Part shown: piece after piece, positions 1 to 8,630 of the stretch
How positions within the stretch are numbered: position 1 is the stretch's first letter
Layout of the letters: every line of letters starts with the position of its first letter
From: Streptococcus ictaluri 707-05
GTDB taxonomy: Bacteria; Bacillota; Bacilli; Lactobacillales; Streptococcaceae
DNA length: 64,000 bases
Direction: 5' to 3'
Assembly (NCBI RefSeq): GCF_000188015.2
Contig: NZ_AEUX02000001.1
Span: 247,338 to 311,337, forward strand
Translations under genes and position numbers: made by a program
The notes under the pieces: model-generated
What the model was told of the DNA's origin: nothing
What the model saw: the letters and a program-made list of their open reading frames with translations, nothing else
Databases searched by the model: none

Positions 1-112
1 CGAAATCATGACGAATGCCGTTGCTAGCCTTTCTGAGGAGAATCATCAATGGGCCTTGAACCATTTTAAAACTGTTCTGGGTGCCCGCTTAGTCACCGAA
101 TTGACAGACTAA
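1..112 (+). CDS. 3' end of an unidentified gene
   Basis: The frame is open from the window edge to TAA at 110-112 and gives about 36 C-terminal residues ending VTELTD. I do not recognise the family from this tail. A strong hairpin starts immediately at the stop codon, which fits the end of a transcription unit. Confidence 0.5.
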   Translation, partial: EIMTNAVASLSEENHQWALNHFKTVLGARLVTELTD

Positions 113-143
113 AAAACAGAAATCGTTTGGATTTCTGTTTTTT
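111..143. terminator. Bidirectional intrinsic terminator
   Basis: A 14-bp perfect stem (111-124 with 130-143) has an A-run on the 5' side and a T-run on the 3' side, so it can terminate the rightward gene ending at 112 and the leftward csoR-type gene ending at 158. Confidence 0.85.
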
Positions 144-157
144 GTTTGCGTAAAGCT

Positions 158-418
158 TTACTTCTTGATAATGAGTTGAATGGCTTGGTTAATACGCTCT
201 TCTTGAAGATTGGGATCCGCTTCAGGTTCTTCAATGACTTGGGTAATTTTTTGAGCAATGACCAAACCCATAGTGCTATTGATACTAGAGCGAATAGCTG
301 TTAGTTGGGTCATGATATCAAAACATTCCTGATTTTCTTCAATCATTTTCTGGACCCCACGTAGCTGCCCTTCGGCTCTTTTTAAACGATTAATAATATC
401 TTTTTTATCTTTTTTCAT
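158..418 (-). CDS. CsoR/CstR-family (DUF156) transcriptional repressor
   Basis: This 86-residue, all-helical repressor has the N-terminal signature KKDIINRLKRAEGQLRGVQKMI of the CsoR/RcnR/CstR family. It is divergent from a rhodanese-CoA disulfide reductase-rhodanese cluster, the usual neighbourhood of CstR, the persulfide sensor, rather than of copper-sensing CsoR. Cys32 (in QECFDI) matches the conserved first thiol. The second region, where CsoR has His-x3-Cys and CstR has a second Cys, contains neither His nor Cys, so the classic di-thiol or Cu(I) site is incomplete. The family call is firm; the inducer is inferred from neighbours. The likely target is the palindrome at 525-540. Confidence 0.88.
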   Translation of the reverse strand: MKKDKKDIINRLKRAEGQLRGVQKMIEENQECFDIMTQLTAIRSSINSTMGLVIAQKITQVIEEPEADPNLQEERINQAIQLIIKK

Positions 419-443
419 AGGTTACCTCATTTGTGCTGGCTTC

Positions 444-472
444 ATTATACTGAGCGAGCTCATCTTTGTCAA
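444..472 (-). promoter_or_regulatory. Promoter of the csoR/cstR-type gene
   Basis: On the minus strand there is a perfect TTGACA (472-467), a 17-bp spacer and a perfect TATAAT (449-444), 26 bp before the start codon. No copy of the 525-540 palindrome overlaps it. Confidence 0.75.
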
Positions 473-491
473 ACGAAGTCAATCTTTCTTG

Positions 492-520
492 TTGACAGTT
501 GATAAGTCGCATGGTATTCT
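492..520 (+). promoter_or_regulatory. Promoter of the rhodanese/CoA-disulfide reductase operon
   Basis: TTGACA (492-497), a 17-bp spacer and TATTCT (515-520) lie directly upstream of the first rhodanese gene. Confidence 0.7.
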
Positions 521-524
521 TTAG

Positions 525-540
525 ATACCCATAGGGGTAT
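525..540. promoter_or_regulatory. CsoR/CstR-type operator palindrome
   Basis: ATACCCATAGGGGTAT is a near-perfect palindrome with the C-tract/G-tract centre typical of CsoR-superfamily operators. It lies just downstream of the -10, near the expected transcription start of the rhodanese operon, where bound repressor would block initiation. Confidence 0.75.
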
Positions 541-562
541 AAAAGAAAAAGGAAAACTGACT

Positions 563-898
563 ATGTTGAAACAATTATTAGCCTTGTTTGCTGCTAAGCA
601 AGAGACTATCTCAACTCAAGAATTACAGGCATTAGTGAAAACGAAACAGATCCAACTTTTAGATGTTCGCAGTAAGACAGAATATCAGGCAGGACATATT
701 AAGCAGGCTAGACATTTTCCGCTTAATCAGATAGAGACCTATAAAGGTCCAAAGGGAAATCCCCTTTATCTGATTTGCCAATCGGGCATGAGAAGTCAAA
801 AAGCTAGCCGAATTTTAACCAAGTTAGGTTACCAGACTATTAATGTCAAAGGTGGGATGGCTGCTTGGACGGGTCCAGTCAGTCAGGCTAAATTTTAG
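563..898 (+). CDS. Rhodanese-like sulfurtransferase (single domain)
   Basis: This 111-residue protein has one rhodanese domain. LLDVRSKTEYQAGHI is the first conserved block, and CQSGMRS is the six-residue active-site loop with the sulfur-accepting Cys, followed by GYQTINVKGGMAAW. Members move sulfane sulfur between persulfide carriers in the cytoplasm. It is the first gene after the operator at 525-540 and is followed at 13 bp by the CoA-disulfide reductase, which suggests a role in persulfide or polysulfide handling. The start ATG is preceded by an AAAAGGAAA ribosome-binding site. Confidence 0.9.
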   Translation: MLKQLLALFAAKQETISTQELQALVKTKQIQLLDVRSKTEYQAGHIKQARHFPLNQIETYKGPKGNPLYLICQSGMRSQKASRILTKLGYQTINVKGGMAAWTGPVSQAKF

Positions 899-911
899 GA
901 GGATGATGACA

Positions 912-2559
912 ATGACAAGAATTATGATTATCGGTGGAGTAGCTGGGGGAATGTCGGCTGCGACACGTTTGAGACGATTGATGGAAGATGCTCATATTAT
1001 TGTAGTGGATAAAGGGCCGTATGTTTCTTTTGCCAATTGCGGGCTACCTTTTCACTTGTCTGGAGAGATTAGCAGTCGTGATAAGCTCTTGGTTCAAAGT
1101 GCAGAAGGCTTGACCAACCGATTTGGCTTAGATGTCCGTCCTGAAACGGAGGCGTTAGCGATTGATACTAAGAGCAAGCAAGTCACCCTAAAGCATGATG
1201 GCAAAGTCTATCAAGAAAGCTATGATCAGCTAATTCTATCACCAGGGGCTAAGCCTTTTGTTCCTAAAATGGAGGGATTAGCGCAGGCTAAAAATGTTTG
1301 TACTTTGCGTAATATTCCTGACTTAGATCGTATTATGGCAGCCTTAGCAGATAAGGATCAGGGGATGGCGACTGTCATTGGAGCAGGATTCATCGGGCTT
1401 GAAATGGCAGAGGCCTTGACAAAGAGAGGTTTTCAAGTTACTTTAGTGGAAAAAGCACCTCACGTGTTGCCCTTTAGATCAAGAAATGGCAAGTTTCATC
1501 CAAGAAGAATTGCGTCGCAATGGCGTTAAAGTTGTGACAGGACAGTCGGCCAAAGCTTTTGAAGATCAAGGAAAATGGATTATATTAGAGGATGGTAGTC
1601 GGCTTCAGTCTGATTTGACCATCTTATCGGTTGGTGTGGAGCCGGAAACTACTTTAGCTAAAGAAGCGGGATTGGAATTGGGACTAAGAGGTGGCATAGT
1701 CGTAGACCACAATTACCAAACCAGTCACAAAGACATTTATGCGGTGGGAGATGCGATTATCGTTAAGCAGGAATTAACTGGTCAAGATGCTTTGATTTCT
1801 TTAGCCAGCCCAGCTAACCGACAGGGGCGACAAGTGGCAGATGTGATTGCTGGTTTAGCAAGAAAAAACAGAGGTAGTATGGGTACAGCTATTGTTCGTG
1901 TCTTTGACTTAGCTGCTGCTTCAACTGGTCTGAGTGAGCGACTGGCTAAGCAGCATTTTGAGGACGTAGCTGTAGTTCATGTTCGTGGAAATGATCATGC
2001 CAGCTACTTTCCAGGTGCAAGTCCCATTACTCTAAAGCTGATTTTCAATTCAAAAACAGGTGCTCTTTATGGGGCACAAGCAGTTGGGGCTAAAGGGATT
2101 GATAAACGCATTGACGTCTTAGCAACAGCAATTAAAGCAGGCTTAACGGTTGCTGATTTACCAGAACTAGAGCTGACTTATGCCCCACCATTTGGATCTG
2201 CCAAAGACCCTGTCAATATGGTAGGCTATGCTGCCATGAATGTGATGGAAGGTCTTAGCCGTTCCATTCAATGGTATCAGCTTCAAGAGGAATTAGCTTC
2301 TGGTAAGGTCTTGTTAGATGTCAGAACAGCTCAAGAAGTGGCACAAGCTCCTTTGGAGGGAGCCCTAAGCATTCCCCTAGACGACTTAAGACAAAGAATG
2401 GGTGAGCTTGATCAGAGCAAATCTTACATTGTCAGTTGTTATAGTGGATTGAGATCTTATTTGGCAGAGCGACTCCTAAGACAGGCAGGATTTGATGTTA
2501 TGAATTTAGATGGGGCTTATGCCCTATATCGCAGTGTTTATCCAGAAAGGTTTAACTAA
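912..2559 (+). pseudogene. CoA-disulfide reductase with C-terminal rhodanese domain, frameshifted
   Basis: Two overlapping frames together encode one FAD/NAD(P)-dependent disulfide reductase fused to a rhodanese domain (CoADR-RHD). Frame one runs from ATG 912, 9 nt after AGGAGG at 897-902. It carries the FAD motif GGVAGGMSAATRL, the active-site SFANCGLPF with the single redox Cys, and the NAD motif VIGAGFIGLEMA. It breaks after HVLP at a short C-run (1470-1472) and ends at 1529. Frame two resumes at once (DQEMASFIQEELRRNG), with DIYAVGDA, the dimerisation domain, and a rhodanese loop CYSGLRS near the C terminus. Repaired length is about 549 residues, normal for the family. A 1- or 2-base indel explains the break; it is either a real pseudogene or a base-calling error. 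Confidence 0.88.
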
Positions 2560-2560
2560 T

Positions 2561-2857
2561 ATGAAGACGATTAAAATGGCAGCTTTTGAAAAGAGCTTTG
2601 AGAAAGAAAAGCTATCGATTATTGATGTGAGAGAAAGAGATGAGTATGTCTTAGGTCATGTTCCAGGTGCTATTAATATGCCCTTATCTACTTTTTTACA
2701 AGAGTATCAATCTTTGGATAGAGCGGTTAAGCATTATTTGATTTGTCAATCTGGAGCACGTTCAAGTCAAGCAGCAGTCTTCTTAAATGAAAAAGGCTAT
2801 CAGGTTATCAATGTTGAAGGTGGAACCTCTGCTTGGACTAAAGAATTGGAAAAATAA
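2561..2857 (+). CDS. Rhodanese-like sulfurtransferase
   Basis: A 98-residue single rhodanese domain from ATG 2561, one base after the preceding stop, with AGAAAGG as ribosome-binding site. It has the blocks IIDVRERDEYVLGHV, CQSGARS (active Cys loop) and GYQVINVEGGTSAW. It is a paralogue of the 563-898 protein and the last gene of the operon. A longer in-frame start at 2510 would overlap the upstream gene and lacks a ribosome-binding site, so I prefer 2561. Confidence 0.9.
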   Translation: MKTIKMAAFEKSFEKEKLSIIDVRERDEYVLGHVPGAINMPLSTFLQEYQSLDRAVKHYLICQSGARSSQAAVFLNEKGYQVINVEGGTSAWTKELEK

Positions 2858-2863
2858 TTTTAG

Positions 2864-2889
2864 AAAGCTTGCTTTTAGCAGGCTTTTTT
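2864..2889 (+). terminator. Intrinsic terminator of the rhodanese operon
   Basis: The hairpin AAAGCTTGC/GCAGGCTTT with a TTTTA loop is followed by a T-run. Confidence 0.75.
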
Positions 2890-2941
2890 ATATAGGATCA
2901 AAAAAATAATTAGTTGTCATTTATAGCTTGAAAGTTTTATT

Positions 2942-2970
2942 TTGACAGTATATAATATATCACATATAAT
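2942..2970 (+). promoter_or_regulatory. Consensus promoter of ccpN
   Basis: TTGACA (2942-2947), exactly 17 bp, and TATAAT (2965-2970) form a full-consensus sigma-A promoter 23 bp upstream of the ccpN start. Such a strong promoter in front of a repressor gene usually implies autorepression, and operator-like sites overlap it. Confidence 0.8.
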
Positions 2971-2985
2971 ATATAGTATATCACA
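2954..2985 (-). promoter_or_regulatory. Two putative CcpN operators
   Basis: On the minus strand, TGTGATATATT (2964-2954) and TGTGATATACT (2985-2975) both fit the CcpN consensus I recall from Bacillus (TRTGHYATAYW). They are direct repeats 21 bp apart, two helical turns. One lies in the -35/-10 spacer and the other covers the expected start site. Confidence 0.65.
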
Positions 2986-2993
2986 ATAAGAAA

Positions 2994-3626
2994 GTGGGTG
3001 ATCTTATTCAACTTAGTAAAAGGCAAGAAGCCATTATTGCTATTGTGAAACAAGAAGAGCCGATTACTGGAGAGCACATTGCCGATTTGTTAGAGGTGAC
3101 TAGAGCTGCCTTGCGCTCAGATTTAGTAGTTTTAACCATGTTGGGAATTTTGGATGCCAAACCTAAAGTGGGTTACTTCTATCAAGGACAAGGTATTCTT
3201 GGTCAGCAAGAGTCCTCTATTAGGGAAACGAAAGTCTCTGATGTGATGGGAATTCCTCTAACAGCTAAGCAAGATGATTCGGTTTATGATGTTATCGTGA
3301 GTATCTTTATGGAGGATAGTGGTGGAGTCTTTATTTTGGACCAAGATAATAATCTATGTGGGCTTGTCTCTCGAAAAGATTTACTCAAAGCGTCGCTTGG
3401 TGGTGGAGATTTGAGTAAAATGCCTATTGGAATGATCATGACACGTATGCCTAATCTGACAACAGTCATAGAAGATGATTCAGTACTCTACGCCGCTAAT
3501 CAATTGGTGACAAAGGCTATTGATAGTTTACCAGTTGTGAGAGTGATGGAAGACAATCCGTCGAAAATGAAGGTGGTCGGTAAATTGTCCAAAACAATCA
3601 TCACGCGCCTCTTTTTAGAATTGTAA
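2994..3626 (+). CDS. ccpN: CcpN-type HTH-CBS transcriptional repressor
   Basis: This 210-residue protein has an N-terminal winged HTH of the YqzB/CcpN type ([41 protein letters not shown], residues about 7-50) and two CBS domains (about 85-140 and 148-205). Bacillus CcpN represses gluconeogenic genes and senses nucleotides through the CBS pair. In Bacillus it lies next to yqfL, the PPDK-regulator homologue, the same neighbour as here. The start is GTG 2994, since no in-frame ATG exists. Two operator-like repeats in its promoter suggest autoregulation. The gene is intact although every gene downstream in the unit is broken. Confidence 0.88.
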   Translation: MGDLIQLSKRQEAIIAIVKQEEPITGEHIADLLEVTRAALRSDLVVLTMLGILDAKPKVGYFYQGQGILGQQESSIRETKVSDVMGIPLTAKQDDSVYDVIVSIFMEDSGGVFILDQDNNLCGLVSRKDLLKASLGGGDLSKMPIGMIMTRMPNLTTVIEDDSVLYAANQLVTKAIDSLPVVRVMEDNPSKMKVVGKLSKTIITRLFLEL

Positions 3627-3943
3627 GACGGGCAAAGGAGTTTGTATGCAAGATCAATTAACGATTTTTATTATCTCGGATTCCTTGGGTGAAACAGCTA
3701 GAGCACTTGCTAAAGCCTGTATTTACCAGTTTCCTAACCATGACAATTGGGAGTTTCGATGTTTTTCCTATATTAATAGTCCAGAGCTTTTAGACAAGGT
3801 TTTTGAAGAGGCTAGCCAACAAACCGCTTTTCTTATGTTTAGCTTAGTCAATGAAGAATTGGCTAGTTACGCGGAAATGCGTTTTCGAAAAGAGGGGTTT
3901 GCATATGTGGATTTATTGACCAATATGATTAAATCCATGGCTA

Positions 3944-4905
3944 ACCCGTGGTGCTAGTTAATCTCAAAATACAATAAAAAGCCCAAAAGGACTATACTGT
4001 AAGTGCCTACACAAACAGGAGGTTAGTCCAAATGAGCCACTTACAGTATACAGCTAAATCCCATCACTTACAATGAAATATGCGTCAATTATCAAAAATT
4101 TGTTCTCAGTTTTATCAAGATTATTGTCCGGAAGACTTCAAACACCGTCGTAACGTCTGTCTGTCCAAAGTTTCAGACCAATCTCTTCTAGTTTTACTGC
4201 TATTACAAGCTGAACTAGGTATTAAATCACAACGTCACTTTTATAGGATTTGTCAGCTATTTCCCTGCGGTACATTACTAGAAAGAAGTCGCTTTAATAG
4301 GCGTGCAAGACAGTTGATTTGGCTGGTTCAAGTGATTCGTCAGGCAATGAACACTCAAATTTCTCCCAATACCATTGTTATTATAGACAGCTTTCCTTTG
4401 CCACTTTGTCAATCTATTCGTAACCACAGGTTCAGACTTTTCAATGGGATAGCTAATATTGGTTACACCGCCTCTAAACATATGTGGTTTTACGGTTTTA
4501 AGGTTCACATGCTAGTGACCTTATCAGGCTACATTCTGAATTATGTTGTCAGCCCAGCCTCTGTTCATGATATTAAGGCAGTTTACGAGTTGCTAGAAAG
4601 GTGTGAACAATCCGTCATTTTAGCAGACTTAGGTTACCTTAACCGTGAGCTGAAAGATGAGTTGAAGCAAAATGGCTATCACCTCTGGACTCCCTTGCGT
4701 CAAAATATGGAAGGGGCTAAACAGCATAATCATTGGAAACTAATGGCTATGAGACGAACCATTGAGACTAGATTTTCAGAACTTTGTTCCCTTTTTGATA
4801 TGGAACGAACACTGGCTAGGGGCATGACAGGGCTGCAATTGAGGATTGAACAAATCATACTAGCTTACAATTTGAGATATTTTGAAATTAACTAGCACCA
4901 TGGGT
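3944..4905 (+). mobile_element. IS982-family insertion sequence (962 bp)
   Basis: The element is bounded by 28-bp terminal inverted repeats (3944-3971 and 4878-4905) that begin ACCC and differ at 2 positions. A 7-bp target duplication ATGGCTA (3937-3943 and 4906-4912) flanks it. It contains one transposase gene. Size, ACCC ends and transposase family all fit IS982. It inserted into the PPDK regulator in the same orientation as the gene. Confidence 0.93.
4080..4895 (+). CDS. IS982-family transposase (probably 5'-impaired)
   Basis: The 271-residue frame has IS982 features: an N-terminal helical domain, IDSFPLPLC with the first catalytic Asp, [17 protein letters not shown] with the second, and a C-terminal [12 protein letters not shown] with the Glu. 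The annotated ATG at 4080 has no ribosome-binding site. A better start, ATG 4032, lies 9 nt after AGGAGG (4017-4022) in the same frame, but codon 15 is TGA (4074-4076), two codons before the 4080 ATG. TGA probably replaces TGG. The transposase is therefore likely inactive, or made only by reinitiation. Confidence 0.85.
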   Translation: MRQLSKICSQFYQDYCPEDFKHRRNVCLSKVSDQSLLVLLLLQAELGIKSQRHFYRICQLFPCGTLLERSRFNRRARQLIWLVQVIRQAMNTQISPNTIVIIDSFPLPLCQSIRNHRFRLFNGIANIGYTASKHMWFYGFKVHMLVTLSGYILNYVVSPASVHDIKAVYELLERCEQSVILADLGYLNRELKDELKQNGYHLWTPLRQNMEGAKQHNHWKLMAMRRTIETRFSELCSLFDMERTLARGMTGLQLRIEQIILAYNLRYFEIN

Positions 4906-5468
4906 ATGGCTAATATTTCAGGAGCTAAGCCCTTAGGGCAACCCGGTATGCTTCGCCAATTGGATAATCATTATTTCAAGCGAGTGGATGCCATTGAATT
5001 TGCCGTCAAATATGATGATGGCAAAGATCCTAGAGGTATTCTAAAAGCAGATTTGGTTATTTTAGGTGTCTCTAGAACTTCTAAAACACCACTCAGTATG
5101 TATTTAGCCGATAAGCAGCTAAAAGTTCTGAACATTCCACTGGTTCCTGAAATTCCAATTCCAAAGGAGCTAAAAGAAATTCCTAGTCAGAGGATTATTG
5201 GCTTAACCAATACTCCAGAAAAATTGAATTCCATTCGCAGTGAGCGCTTGAAAGCTTTAGGGGTTTCAGGAAGTGCGAATTATGCTAAGATGGATCGTAT
5301 TTTAGAGGAACTGGACTATGCCGATCGCGTTATGAAGGAGCTAAGGTGTCCTGTGATTAATGTGGCTAACAAAGCTATTGAAGAAACAGCAGCGATTATT
5401 TTGGATATTCTAAAGACGAGCGGTGTTAGCATCGCTAAGGATTACGATATGTAGATTGGAGATAAATC

Positions 5469-8111
5469 ATGACAAGACAGTGGGTTTATGCTTTTGACCA
5501 AGGCGACAAAGACATGCGTACTTTGCTAGGTGGTAAAGGCGCTAATTTAGCAGAGATGACAGCCATTGGTTTGCCTGTACCGCAGGGATTCACCATAACA
5601 ACAGAAGCTTGTAACGCCTATTACAAGAATCAAAGGCAGTTGCCAGAGGCGGTTTTAGAACAACTGAATTATGCCTTGGCTAATTTGGAGAAAGCGCAAG
5701 GCAAGAGCTTAGGTAGTGACAGTAATCCTCTTTTAGTATCAGTGCGTTCAGGGGCTGTTTTCTCCATGCCAGGTATGATGGATACTATTTTGAATCTTGG
5801 TTTAAATGATCAGAGTGTTCTTGGTTTAGCAAAGGTCACTCAAAATAGCCGATTTGCTTATGATAGTTACCGACGCTTTATTCAAATGTTTTCGGACGTT
5901 GCTATGGAAATTCCAAAGTACAAATTTGAGGCGGTTTTAGATCGTATCAAGGAAGCAAAAGGTTATCAACTTGATACGGACTTAAGCACAGACGATTTGA
6001 TGGCTATTGTGACAGAATATAAAGCTATTTACCAAAGTGAGCTAGGAAGAGCTTTTCCTCAAGACCCTAAGGAACAGTTGTTACTAGCTATTGAAGCTGT
6101 TTTTCGTTCTTGGAACAATCCTAGAGCAAAGGTTTATCGCCAGTTACATGATATCTCAGATCAGCTAGGGACAGCTGTTAATATTCAATCAATGGTCTTT
6201 GGGAATATGGGTGAAGACAGCGGAACAGGGGTTGCCTTCACTCGTCACCCAGCCACAGGAGACAACCAACTTTTTGGAGAATATTTGATTAATGCCTAAG
6301 GAGAAGATGTGGTAGCCGGTGTTCGGACACCTCAAAGCATCACTAAGCTTCAAGAAGATATGCCGAGCGTTTACCAAGAGCTAGTCAAAATTACTGACTT
6401 ACTGGAAAAGCATTACCAGGATATGCAGGATGTAGAGTTTACAGTTGAAAAAGGAAAGCTCTACATGCTTCAAACACGTAGTGGTAAACGAACTGCCAAA
6501 GCTGCCATTAAGATAGCGGTTGATTTAGTAAAAGCGGGACTTATTAGTCAAGAAGAGGCAATCCAACGGATTGAACCAAGCCAGTTGGACCAGTTACTTC
6601 ACCCTACTTTTTCACCTAAAGCTTTAGACAAATCCCCCGTCTTAGCTAAGGGATTACCAGCATCTCCTGGAGCAGCTTCAGGACGTGTTTACTTTAATGC
6701 TGAAGATGTGGTAGCGAATAGCAAAGGAGGGGCTCAAGCCATCCTAGTCAGACAAGAAACCTCTCCCGAAGATATTGAAGGCATGATTAGTGCAGTTGGT
6801 ATTTTAACAGCAAGAGGTGGAATGACCTCACATGCTGCTGTGGTAGCACGAGGTATGGGAAAACCTTGTGTGGCAGGTTGTAGCCAACTTAGGGTGAATG
6901 AGTTGACCAAAACCATAGAGATTGGTGATTTAAGTATTAAAGAAGGAGATTACCTTTCTTTTGATGGGGCAACAGGTGCTGTCTATCTAGGGCAGTTGGA
7001 GATGACTGGTGCCCAAGCGGATACGGATTATCAAGAATTGATGACATGGGTAGATCAGAAACGTCAATTGATGGTTAGAGCTAATGCAGATAATCCAAGA
7101 GATGCCCAAAAAGCCATTGATTTTGGAGCTCAAGGTATTGGCCTGTGTCGTACAGAGCATATGTTCTTTGAGGAAGAGCGTATCCCTGCCGTGCGGAAAA
7201 TGATTTTGGCTGATAATCTTGAAGATCGCATGGAGGCCTTGGCGCAATTATTGCCTTTCCAACGAGATGATTTTTACCAACTCTTTAAAGTCTTGGATGG
7301 TAAGTCTTGTAACATCCGTCTTTTAGATCCACCTTTACATGAGTTTTTACCTCATGAGGAACAAGCTGTTGAACAGTTAGCCAATCAACTATCGGTCACA
7401 GTCGCTGCTCTAAAAAGACGCATTAGTGATCTGGCTGAATTTAACCCCATGTTAGGACACAGGGGTTGTCGTTTAGCCCTCACCTATCCTGAAATTTATC
7501 AAATGCAAGTCAGAGCCATCAAGGGTGCTATAATGGCTCAAAAAGAAGGTTACAGGGTAGCTCCTGAAATCATGGTACCACTAGTGAGTACCGTTCATGA
7601 ATTAAGATTCCTTCGACAGTTAATTGATGAGTGTGTCAAAGAAGAGCTAACTAAAGAAGGCATAAAGATGGCTTATAGCGTTGGAACAATGATTGAAACA
7701 CCAAGAGCTTGTGTGACAGCTGATTAGATTGCCCAATACGCTGATTTCTTTAGTTTTGGTACCAATGATTTGACGCAGATGGGCTTTGGTTTTTCACGTG
7801 ATGATGCTGGAAAATTCTTAGGAGAATATGTGGAGCAGGGGATTTTAGAAAGAGATCCGTTCCAAGTTCTAGATCAAAAGGGAATCGGTAAGTTGATTGC
7901 TATGGCTGTCTCTTTAGGGCGCTCCGTTAAGCCGGATTTGAAAGTTGGCATTTGCGGTGAGCACGGTGGTGAGCCATCTTCTATTGCCTTTTGCCAAGAA
8001 ATCGGTCTAAATTACGTTTCTTGTTCGCCTTTTAGAGTGCCAGTCGCTAAACTTGCTGCAGCTCAAGCAGGATTAAAGTCCTTAGGGCACTTAGCCAAAA
8101 GAGATAAATAG
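5469..8111 (+). pseudogene. ppdK: Pyruvate phosphate dikinase with two in-frame nonsense codons
   Basis: One continuous frame of 880 codons, the usual PPDK length, is interrupted by TAA at 6297-6299 and TAG at 7725-7727. Both fall where homologues have Gln (INA-stop-GEDVVAG; [15 protein letters not shown]), consistent with single C-to-T changes. Domains in order are the ATP-binding half ([24 protein letters not shown]), the phosphohistidine domain (GGMTSHAAVVARGMGKPCV, with the His), and the PEP/pyruvate barrel (FGTNDLTQ, and [10 protein letters not shown] with the catalytic Cys). The enzyme interconverts pyruvate, ATP and Pi with PEP, AMP and PPi. Each fragment lacks at least one essential domain, so PPDK activity is lost. 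Its regulator next door is also broken. Confidence 0.93.
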
Positions 8112-8115
8112 CATA

Positions 8116-8156
8116 ACAAAACTTCTTAATCCTACTAAAAGGGTTGGGAAGTTTTT
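8116..8156 (+). terminator. Intrinsic terminator after ppdK
   Basis: The imperfect stem AAAACTTC...GGGAAGTTTTTT with internal pairing ends in a T-run, 5 bp after the ppdK stop. Confidence 0.65.
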
Positions 8157-8327
8157 TAGTCAGAGTCTACGTTTGAAAGGCAAAAGTATACTATGGCAAA
8201 TAAGGTCAAGTGTGATATAATAACTAAGACTATGTAAAAATGATGCTAAAGAAGAGAGATCGCCTTAGAAGCTGACATAAAACGCTTAAGGAAGCCTCTT
8301 TGATTAGTATCTTGGATGGGAGAATTC

Positions 8328-8630
8328 ATGAAAATTTCTGAAGAAGAAGTTCGCCATGTAGCGAATTTATCAAAATTATCATTTTCAGAAAGTGAGACAA
8401 CTGAATTTGCAACGACATTATCAAAAATCGTTGATATGGTTGAATTGCTAAACGAAGTCGATACTGAAGGTGTTGCGGTGACTAGTACTATGGCGGACAA
8501 AAAGAATATAATGCGCGCAGATGTCGCAGAAAAAGGAACTGACCGTGAGCAACTCTTTAAAAATGTACCAGAAAAAGAAAATAACTTTATTAAAGTTCCT
8601 GCAATATTTGAGGATGGAGGAGATGCCTAA
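8328..8630 (+). CDS. gatC: Asp-tRNA(Asn)/Glu-tRNA(Gln) amidotransferase subunit C
   Basis: A 100-residue GatC starting [17 protein letters not shown], the typical N terminus, with GGATGGGAG upstream as ribosome-binding site. The subunit wraps GatA-GatB and stabilises the transamidase that makes Gln-tRNA(Gln), and Asn-tRNA(Asn) where needed, in bacteria lacking the direct synthetase. It overlaps gatA by one base (TAATG), so the two are translationally coupled. Confidence 0.96.
   Translation: MKISEEEVRHVANLSKLSFSESETTEFATTLSKIVDMVELLNEVDTEGVAVTSTMADKKNIMRADVAEKGTDREQLFKNVPEKENNFIKVPAIFEDGGDA

Larger units (their letters stand above)
3646..5454 (+). pseudogene. Pyruvate phosphate dikinase regulatory protein (DUF299), split by an IS
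   Basis: The two halves of a bifunctional serine/threonine kinase-phosphorylase of the PPDK-regulator family flank an IS. The 5' part (3646-3943) begins [18 protein letters not shown], the family N terminus. The 3' part resumes after the IS with [19 protein letters not shown], then [18 protein letters not shown] and the P-loop-like [16 protein letters not shown]. Removing the IS and one 7-bp target copy (969 bp, a multiple of three) restores a 279-residue frame with no other lesion. A good ribosome-binding site (AAAGGAG) precedes the start. The protein would have switched the PPDK encoded next door on and off. Confidence 0.9.
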
